From NCBI GenBank assembly GCA_031841125.1, contig CM063109.1:6238321-6302320 (forward strand): 64,000 bases of DNA, in the 5' to 3' direction. The notes beneath the pieces were generated by a model. That model was given only the letters and a program-made list of their open reading frames with translations, had not been told where the DNA came from and ran no database searches. Positions within the stretch are counted from its first letter, which is position 1. Each line of letters opens with the position of its first letter. Of this stretch, positions 56,599-64,000 are shown in pieces. The DNA comes from Acanthococcus lagerstroemiae. Taxonomy: Eukaryota; Arthropoda; Insecta; Hemiptera; Eriococcidae. A program made the position numbers and the translations under genes.

Positions 56599-57077
56599 GT
56601 ACAGAGCTTCAGTTTCGGTATCGAAACATAGACTTTGAAAATCATCGAACTCGATTCTTATAATTTGGTTAAAATTTCGGAATTAGGAGTCTAATATCTA
56701 ATGAGGGGGGGGGGGTCGTCAAGATTGAAAAATATAAGTACAGTATGGTAGATCATTTTTCATGGTGATCAACGAATGCATTTCTCATGTCAATATGGCC
56801 CTGTTCTCAGAGGTAAGGTTCCACATGCGAGGGCGGAACACAAATTACGTAACACACAACATGACCATGGAGGGGCATTGAACGCAGTCAAACTCGATAC
56901 CAATGTTAATTTTTCCATAATTTAAAGCTAAGTCACATATAATGGCGAAGGGACTCATAAATGGAAAGGCTACGTACTATATGACAATACGACCAGTGAT
57001 TATTCTGTATATTATTCTGAATATCCAAAAAATATTCCTTCGCAATTATTACAAATCTGTATCGTAACCATTTTCAA
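56599..57077. other. no gene seen; 11-base G tract
   Basis: A G tract lies at 56705-56715. No frame over 60 codons. Confidence 0.4.
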
Positions 57078-57600
57078 TATCTAGGTTTCGATGTCCGATT
57101 GTATTTTACGCAAGTCACAGTCCTCTCTTTCACATGCGGAACCTAGATTCTGAAGTTGAAGCTATTCTCACATCAGAAATGGATTTGGCGACCTCTGCAA
57201 CCTGAAAAATGATATACACATATTCTTTTAGTTGAATTTTTTAATTCTAAGCCCCCTCCTCTAAGCAAGTATCTCAATTTCGGGATTGTGTCTTTGTGTC
57301 CAAACTGAAGACAGAATCGAGCCTAGTGAAGTTCAAAATCTGTTGTTTTAATATCCATATTGTATTTGTGCAATTTGTGGCCCTGTCTCTCGCCTGTGAA
57401 ACCTCAGTTTTGAGCTTGGGACTATATTATTGCATGATCAGGGAGCATTCGCGTCCCCTCCCCCCTGTGTGTGTTGTTTAAACATTTCAGAAATAGCTTA
57501 GGCAACCTCCATAACCAGAAAAATTACCCGTATGGTACTCACTGAATTATTCAAATTATTTTGACCCCCTCCTCTCTAGGTGTACCAATTTTAAAATGGG
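57078..57600 (+). repeat. diverged tandem repeat, two units of about 262 bp
   Basis: Unit 1 begins near 57078 and unit 2 near 57340. Matching parts in the same order are: TCCGATTGTATTT / TCCATATTGTATTT; ACATGCGGAACCTAG / GCCTGTGAAACCTCAG; TCAGAAATGGATTTGGCGAC / TCAGAAATAGCTTAGGCAAC; CCTCTGCAACCTG / CCTCCATAACCAG; CCCCCTCCTCT in both. A partial third unit is seen at 58305-58400 (CTCCTATTGTATTT, GTGGTGCCTCAGGTTTGG). No coding frame is preserved. Confidence 0.6.
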
Positions 57601-59261
57601 ACCCATTTATCGGCCCAAAATGGTAATGTTATATGCTGTTTGCACGAAATATATAAATGACAAGCGCAATAACAAAGAGTTTGAAGAAAAAATTAAACTT
57701 CAGAACGCAATATAATTCACTTACACGATAAAATAAAATACGCCCGGAATTTTAATACCGTCTACACACAATGAAAAAAAGAGACACGATATTATTGCGC
57801 CCGAAATAAAAAGTTTAAATTCTCGGCCTCCGTCATACTTGCCACAAATTTAAAATTGCGCACAAATTAATGTCAAAATCAAATTTTGGAGCAATAAAAA
57901 TCTATGAATCGATTCTCCTCCTCCTCAGGAGCCACAAATTTAGATTAAGAGTCAAACCGATATCAAAAACGAATTCGTTGAGTTCGAAACCCCTCGATGA
58001 TCTCGATAGGGTCTTCTTAATTACCGTTTTTATAGAAAATTGGATCCCTCTTAAACTCATGAATCTCCTATCTCCACGAGTGTGTACGTTAATCCGCGAT
58101 TACGTATAATTATTTTTGTGTTTAAACAATATAATATACCGTATGCAAGTCATTTCGTGATATCGATTTTAAAACTCGTCATTTAAACTTTTTTTTTCGT
58201 GGCTTCACATTTCGTTCAATCACACTTTTTATTTCGTGCTATTTAATACTTCCCTTTTAAAATTTCACCCAAATTAATACCAGAATCGAGTGCAGCACTT
58301 TCAAACCCCTGTTTCGATACTCCTATTGTATTTCATACATTTTGGTCTTCGACCTTTCCCGTGGTGCCTCAGGTTTGGATTCAGGGACAGATATTAAAAA
58401 TCAATTCATCATCTTCTAATTCCTATTAGTCAAATTCAGATTTTCCTAACCACACGTATAAAAATTGAAAATGCTATACTTTTCAAGTCCATCTTGAAGT
58501 CAGCATAACACAAAAAACTTCATATACGTGTTATCTAAGAGGTGAAAATAGGGGGCAAAAAATTCTCAGAAATGGATAGGGATGGATGCTTCCGGGGATT
58601 ATTTGCATCTCTTCAGTTCATAAAATCCGGTGAAACCTCACAAATTACACATTTCTACCCATAAGCCGGTGTGTTAATGTGTGCATCTGCGTAAAATAGT
58701 ACCTATCTTAAACTCCTATTTCAGTGCATTCCAGGAATTGGAGATCATTTATACATAAAACACAGTACTTCCGTTTGAAACATTTTTTAATATTATCAAT
58801 CTGTTTTTTAAATTTATGATCATAAATCCGTTTGGGAAGGGGTCCCACCTCTCGGGGGGCGAAGCTCCAGTGGAATTCCTTAAGACTCGTAGACATTCAT
58901 TAGATGCTCTACTGACCAGCTATATAAAATTCAGCTTTGTGACAATTCCGCTCGCTTCCTATCTAATCTTCCCGGACTACTGGGCATTTCTCCCAAAACC
59001 GGAGTTATTTATTCGCGTGTGATGCCACGGTGGCAGTCCACCGAAAAAGCCATCGGCAAACGCTTGTCGAATTCCCGAATATGGTTAAGTCATTTCAAGG
59101 GCTTACGTGCATACGAGGAAAAGAGCTGTAGAAGCTGCAGGGGCCTTGAATCTGCCTAGATTTCCCTCGACGTATCGACTGTTCGTGCCAGAGTGCTTAA
59201 AGGAGCATAAATAAGTGTAAACATGCATTGAGCAGTTTTACAAAATCAACCAAAGGGATTT
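57601..59261. other. no gene seen apart from a partial repeat unit
   Basis: Apart from the partial tandem unit at 58305-58400, only short frames (57870-58109, 58816-59022) without motifs. Confidence 0.45.
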
Positions 59262-59663
59262 CAGTAATGGCGTAGTCATGAGCGCAAGCAGGCCTGACGA
59301 GAAGGGGTAGCTGTGGACCTTTTTCCCGAACCCGGCTTGCATAAAGGGGCCAGGCGCCCAACATTTTTTATCAACAAATGTAAAAGTAATTTGAAAAGTA
59401 ATGTCTAAGCAATCAGTTACTACAAAGTGAAAAATTAAAAGGGGGGAGGGCGAATAGGACTTTGTCCCAGCTGGGATTTATTCCACCTGGCTCTAAACGC
59501 AAATTATCGACCTGGAATGGGAGCTCGTGGGATACTGATGAGTATCAAGATAATGCTCAGAATTCTTTCACTTGTATAATTTTTTATTTTTTGGAGGGTG
59601 AGAGCTTTCAGTGGATTTAGGAGACTGAGCCCTCTGCGTACCCCTCGTCTACTTACGCCTCTG
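59262..59663 (-). mobile_element. hAT-like element containing repeat D, copy 4
   Basis: The left end CAGTAATGGCGTAGTCATGA and the inverse of the right end, CAGAGGCGTAAGTAGACGAG, correspond if a 3-base insertion on the left is allowed. Read on the minus strand from 59663, repeat D words follow: GGGCTCAGTCTCC, AAATCCACTGAAAGC, ATTATACAAGTGAAAGAATT, TTGATACTCATCAG. This ties repeat D to hAT-type ends. No 8-bp duplication was found. Confidence 0.5.
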
Positions 59664-59873
59664 GATATAGCCAGTAATTTTTAGAGTGCGATAGCGATCT
59701 TCCTGCGGGAAAAACGCTGTTTGCGAACGAAACGAGTAAAACTTGGGCGTTTCCAGAGAAATTCTCTTTAAAAAGTCTTTTCAGTTGTAGCCTAAATCCT
59801 TTTTGAAAACTGACATTATCGAATACGGGTATTTTAATTCTCGAATTACCGCACACTCACAGTTGATTATTTT

Positions 59874-59972
59874 GCTAAAGTACCCTTTGATCAGAGTCTC
59901 AGAAGAACTTTTTGGTATCTTGCTGAAGTACCCTTTGATCAGATCCTCAGAATCCTCAGAAGAACTTTTGGG
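59874..59972 (-). repeat. 48-bp tandem duplication, in frame on the minus strand
   Basis: AAGTACCCTTTGATCAGA occurs twice 48 bases apart, each followed by a CTCAGAAGAACTTTT word. The second unit has an extra ATCCTCAGA copy. On the minus strand 59781-60002 is open and reads LIKGYFSKI twice, each preceded by PKSSSE or similar. No family is recognised and the frame may be fortuitous. Confidence 0.5.
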
Positions 59973-61305
59973 CTCTCTGCATTCGTGTTCAACTAAAACC
60001 ACGTACGTCTTCTTCGGCTGGTTGAGTTTCTACGATATGAGCTGAAGAATGTCACTGACTGGGCTCGCGCAGACCTCGAAGTATTTTGATTTCTCGACTC
60101 TCGTCACTATGATTGATCGATGATTGATCATGTACTTCCGCAACGAGTAGCGACTTGCAGCGAAGTATTCTGCACCTAACCCTAACCTTGCGTCAGCGAG
60201 TCGGAACCTTGTTGGAGCCCAATGGTCGTATTACCATATTCCACTTTCTACATAGAACTGACCACGAGCTTGTATATCTCCTCTCTCGCCCTTTTGGCTT
60301 CCTCACGAGCTGCATAATGAAATTGAAATTTATCTTCATCGCGTCGTACCTACGTCCACGTCGATACCATTTCGATTTTACTTGTTCGCATTTTATTAAA
60401 ATCGCCATTACAGGTTACAAATTTCGTGACTCGATAGAGCGATAGCATGAAACCTCCGTATTTCCGCGAGACATTCGTCAGAACGATTGATATCCTACGT
60501 TTTTTCTTCTTCTTTTTCTTCTTATGTGCATCGCGTCTTTTTAACACTGGTCATTGCGCTCCCGACAAAGAGCCTATCTGTACAGCGCGGTATCGAATGT
60601 CCCTAGGCGGAAACGGTTAAATATAAACTAATTTCACACCTAAATAATGAAACGTCCACTAACATGCTTTATAAACCGTTTGTGCTTGATATAAATAACT
60701 TCTTTTTATATATCTCTTTTTTTTCTCTTTTTTTTTTTTTTACTGCTACTGCTACTTGTACTAAGTGTATATAAAACGAAGAATTACAATTGTAGTATTT
60801 TGGGCGGGTTGGGTGCATGAAATGATGGCGAGAGAACGTACAAACCTCTGCTCTGTTTTGAAAATATTAGTGGTCCATTGCAGTTGTTAGAATAAGGATG
60901 ACATTCTGACGAACTGGTTCGTTACGCGTACGAGTCTATGAATTGTAATGCTGGCCAATCAAGGATGCATGATCTGAAAATACAGAAATTGCTGTAAGGA
61001 ATATTACCTACAGACGGTATAATTGATCTTGAGCGACTAGGGATGGATTGGTACTCAACATGTTATTGGGCAAATCTAGTCTTACCAGCTTGTCTGTTGT
61101 AGGCCCAGAAATGTTTGTCAGGAGGGAGTGAGTTATAGGGTCAAAATTATGAATGAATTGTAAAGTATACATGATTGACAGTATTACGTAGTCTCTTCGG
61201 TGATATCTTTTCGTCAGTTGTCTCATTACTAAGGCTGGGGTATTGTAAGCTCGAGTATGCTTCGACATCATTTCTATCGTTACTGTTTCCGTAGAGGAGG
61301 GAAGG
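59973..61305. other. no gene seen
   Basis: Pyrimidine-rich tracts lie near 60500-60525 and a T tract near 60718-60740. Frames at 60155-60445 and 61008-61493 (161 codons, minus, the longest in this part) have no recognisable motif. Confidence 0.45.
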
Positions 61306-61337
61306 CGTCGCGGGCAACGATCGGGCTGCCCGCGACG
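61306..61337. repeat. GC-rich hairpin, 11-bp stem
   Basis: CGTCGCGGGCA (61306-61316) is perfectly inverse to TGCCCGCGACG (61327-61337) around a 10-base loop. It stands alone in AT-rich sequence. No T-run follows and there is no gene to terminate. Confidence 0.5.
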
Positions 61338-61960
61338 AAGATCGATGTGACACGGCGAATGAAGAGATGAAAATGGTGACGTAGCATACTCGTATTTATA
61401 GCGCTGTACTAAAGCTACCAAACTTGATCTTATGGATAGGATTTTGTTTGTTTCACTTTGAAGTTTCAAATTTACTGGAGGTGACTGAAGCAAAAATACT
61501 GAGACAGTAATTCCACGATGTTCATCCCCCTTGATTAGTCAATTGGAGCCTTAATATGAACAATAGTAATTTATTTATTTTATTTTAAAGTTGTTCCCCT
61601 TCAACAGATTAAAATATTATCTCCCCTTCGGCTAAGTTGCATACACGCTATATGATCAGCGTTGCCAACTTCAAAATTAAACAAATATCAAAAACTAGAA
61701 AAAAAGTTGCCAAAAAATTACTCAATATTCAAATTTGTCAAAAAGTGCTAGAAAATGATCGAATCCGCTTTAAGTAAAGCAAAATTTCATTTAAAAGTTA
61801 CTTAAAAGTAGCCATCCAAGACGAAGTCAGCCCTCGCGAGGAAGTAAGGCTGAAAACCTCTAAAGGGTAAATTTTTTGCGTTACCAAAATTTAGAAATTC
61901 TGGCGGGAAATAACAAAATAGAAAAAAAAAAGATTTTCGGACTCGAACATTTTAAATTAT
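61338..61960. other. no gene seen
   Basis: AT-rich. The phrase AAAAAGTTGCCAAAAAATTA and similar wording occurs around 61690-61760. It may include the 5' part of the retrotransposon that follows, but its 5' end could not be set. Confidence 0.4.
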
Positions 61961-63545
61961 AACTCCAAGGGTCTGGCAAATGAAAACAGACTCATCGAGT
62001 TAGAAGTCGCCCTCACTAAAGTGAAGTGGGTTATAGTGAGTTTATCCGAGATACAACGCAGGGGGGATGGGTTAATCCAAAAAAAATCGGGAAACTTCTT
62101 CTACTTTTTCGACGAAACAAGAGGCCAAAAGGGGGTAGGGTTTCTAATAGAAAAAAGGGATTTTAGAGCAAAGTAGTAGAAATCAAAGCGGAAAACAAGA
62201 GGATTGCGGTGGTGAAAGTTGTTTTAGGGCAAGAGACAAAGCTAGTGCGGATCCAGTGTTATGCATCTATCTCAGGAGCGGAAGAGAAGGAGAAAGAAGC
62301 CTTTTACGCTATACTGCAGGAGGTTTTAGAAAAAGAAAAGGAATTCTACTCGGTAATAATGGGCGACTTCAACGACAAAATAGGTGTTATTATTGGCGGA
62401 GAAACCTGCGTCGGAACACATGGTCTTGGTAAGAGAAATCTTAAGGGCACGAGGTTTGTGGATTTTGCGGAGAGAAACAATAACATGTCAGTAGACAACA
62501 CATTCTTCCAAAAAAAAAAAAAAAAGCTCGTAGATGGACTTGGGTGGCTCCTAATAGGAGAACTAGAAATGAGATCGACCATTGCCTTATCAACGACAGA
62601 TCGGTGGTCTCTCATGATTTGAATTCTCGTCGGACCATAGGGTGGGGAGATGTACGCCCCAACTCCCAAAAAGGCCTAGAGCGAAATGGTGTACGAGAAA
62701 GTCGAAGAGGACCACACTAAAGTTAATAATCCCGCTGTGCAGAATGGAGAAAGCGAAAGCTTCCCTGGAAATGGAACTGAAGTCATAGAAGAGCTGGAAT
62801 TAGTTAGCTGAGCTGCAAGCAAATTATGACCACTTCGTCGAAACAATGAGAACCACGCTCAGTACTCTTGGGAAACAGAGGGAAGAGAGAAAAGTTGCGT
62901 AACATATACGACCCAACCCCACTTCAGAAAATCGAATGTTCGGAGCTTCATAATGTAATTAAGAAAGGAATGAGGAACGACTGCAGGAACTTCGAAAGAA
63001 GAAAGGTTCAGGAGATAATTGAGAGTTCATGGTCAACTAAGAAATTGAAGAAGGAACTGTGTTATGGAAAGGATGTGGCGGTGGAGGTACTTGACAAAAA
63101 TGGTGTGAGAGTAACTCACCGGTCTGAGTTGATTCAGGAAGCCACTAGATTCTATGAAGAGCTATACAACCGAGTAGAATTGGGGCCTGAGGAGCAGGGC
63201 ACACGCGCAAGGCCGGGGGAACAGCTAGCCCAAAAATCCGTCGCCAAATAATGAGCCATTTCCAGGGATACTGGTACACGAGGTAGAGGATACTTTGAAA
63301 ATACTGAAAATAGGAAAAGCCTCAGGACCTGATAATATTGAGAACAAGACAATGGAAGAATTCGCTGAGGTAGTGGCTGAACCGCTAACGTTCGTATTCA
63401 ACCGAGTTATTGAAGAGGAGGCGGTACCAAGCTTTCGATACCGTCGACCATGCATATTTATGGGATGCCCTAAGGAAGCAAGCAGTTGACAATAAAATTA
63501 TGAGAATATTGAAGGTCCTCAACCAGGACACGCAAGCCTATATAT
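61961..63545 (+). pseudogene. RTE-like non-LTR retrotransposon, frameshifted and internally deleted
   Basis: An AP-type endonuclease domain comes first: NSKGLANENRLIELEVAL, SEIQRRGDGLIQKKSG, GVGFLIEKRDF, a frameshift near 62173, then VLGQETKLVRIQCYAS, VIMGDFNDKIGV with the catalytic Asp, a frameshift at the A tract 62509-62524, then RTRNEIDHCLIND, another frameshift, and FSSDHRV with the final Asp-His pair. After a degraded linker, the 62868-63251 frame carries the pre-RT region (KKLKKELCYGKDVAVEV and FYEELYNRV). The RT domain begins ILKIGKASGPDNI, then jumps near 63430 from a FNRVIEEEAVP segment directly to AFDTVDHAYLWDALRK in another frame, so about 100 or more residues of the RT fingers are missing. 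It ends near QAYI at 63545, before the YADD box. In an intact element the endonuclease nicks the target and the RT primes on it. This copy is dead several times over. Confidence 0.8.
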
Positions 63546-64000
63546 GAACGGATAGACCTGGACCCCCATGCGGGAAAATCCCAGTTGAGTCCAAAGTTCC
63601 AGTTTTTGTCCCAGTTGAGTCCCGTATGATTCATGCAATAATTTGTAAATCAGCTGATGTAACCAACAAGCTGATACGACCGATAATGTCGGTACGGGTC
63701 GCAATGGTGTAATCACTCTTCAAGTTCGTTCGTGTACAATAATTGTAAGACGGGTGTCATCCTGATATTTTTCGGCTAATTGACGCACTCCTGGAAGTTC
63801 AGGATTTATCTTATCCAAAAATGAAGACTTCGAGACAGAACCGAGTGGTCGCAAACGCACATGTTAAATTCCTAGAGGAAAGTATGACTTCATTTTAAAA
63901 TAGTTCGGTGAGTCGGTACGATTATAAAAAGATAGTGAGCCGAAAGTTTTTGCCTCCAAAAATAAAGTAAGTGGATATTTTTAACCACACCTGCATTTTT
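63546..64000. other. no gene seen; GGACTCAACTGGGAC-type words
   Basis: CCCAGTTGAGTCC occurs at 63580 and 63611, and GGGTCGCAATGG at 63687, echoing the block at 55933-56060. The 65-codon minus frame (63519-63716) is a by-product of these words. The window then ends in AT-rich sequence. Confidence 0.4.

Noticed and set aside
60176..60190. CCTAACCCTAACC as telomere-like repeat
   Set aside because: Only two units; no array.
61008..61493. 161-codon minus-strand open frame, the longest in the window
   Set aside because: No recognisable domain, no good initiation context or splice sites, and the composition follows the local DNA. The GC hairpin at 61306 lies inside it.
1..64000. CRISPR arrays, operons or prokaryotic elements
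   Set aside because: No regularly spaced short repeats and no long dense open frames. The sequence is eukaryotic.

Overview
The window reads as nuclear DNA of an animal, probably an arthropod and perhaps an insect. It is AT-rich, every frame is dense with stops, and it carries pieces of eukaryotic transposons: hAT-type and pogo-type non-autonomous elements, a MULE/SWIM fragment, RTE-like and RNase H-bearing non-LTR retrotransposons, a tRNA-derived SINE and several fold-back elements. The species cannot be named from this sequence. A hemipteran would fit the transposon set, but that is a guess. There are no operons, ribosome-binding sites or prokaryotic genes.

No complete protein-coding gene was found. 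Recognisable protein-coding material is all broken transposon sequence: an RTE-like reverse-transcriptase C-terminus at 10.6 kb (+), an RNase H domain at 13.7-14.2 kb (-), a possible endonuclease fragment at 20.3 kb (+), a SWIM zinc-finger end of a MULE-type gene at 24.4-24.8 kb (-), a pogo/Tigger transposase C-terminus at 25.4-26.0 kb (-), the 3' end of a non-LTR element with an (ATC/GAT)n tail at 55.7-55.9 kb (-), and a long, internally deleted RTE-like element at 62.0-63.5 kb (+). Two short open stretches (21,995-22,125 and 52,220-52,367) have plausible splice sites on both sides. They are the only candidates for host exons, and both are weak.

Most of what can be defended is repeats. At least seven short elements with CAG...CTG ends carry 8-bp target-site duplications, four of them perfect (2.1, 6.4, 19.9 and 37.4 kb). 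A TA-flanked MITE family has three copies (0.19, 10.1, 41.6 kb). Two fold-back families have two copies each (12.9 and 56.5 kb; 29.8 and 45.8 kb). A SINE with perfect layout and a 17-bp duplication sits at 7.0 kb. A second locus at 42.3-42.65 kb has a different tRNA-like head but the same tail. Four scattered copies of another repeat lie at 11.5, 21.7, 38.3 and 59.5 kb, and a pair of related 100-bp sequences lies at 4.4 and 7.3 kb.

Between the elements, several domains of 0.3-3 kb each favour their own short words (for example AAGTCTTA at 19.3-19.8 kb, ACTA/TAGT at 28.9-31.6 kb, TCGACA at 31.8-32.3 and 49.7-50.4 kb, GAAGCY at 46.3 kb), and a diverged 262-bp tandem repeat lies at 57.1-57.6 kb. 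A 160-bp direct duplication (28,061 and 32,371) has no transposon features and may be conserved non-coding sequence or an unrecognised repeat. The window is best seen as an intergenic or intronic desert shaped by transposons. I found no new multi-gene system in it.
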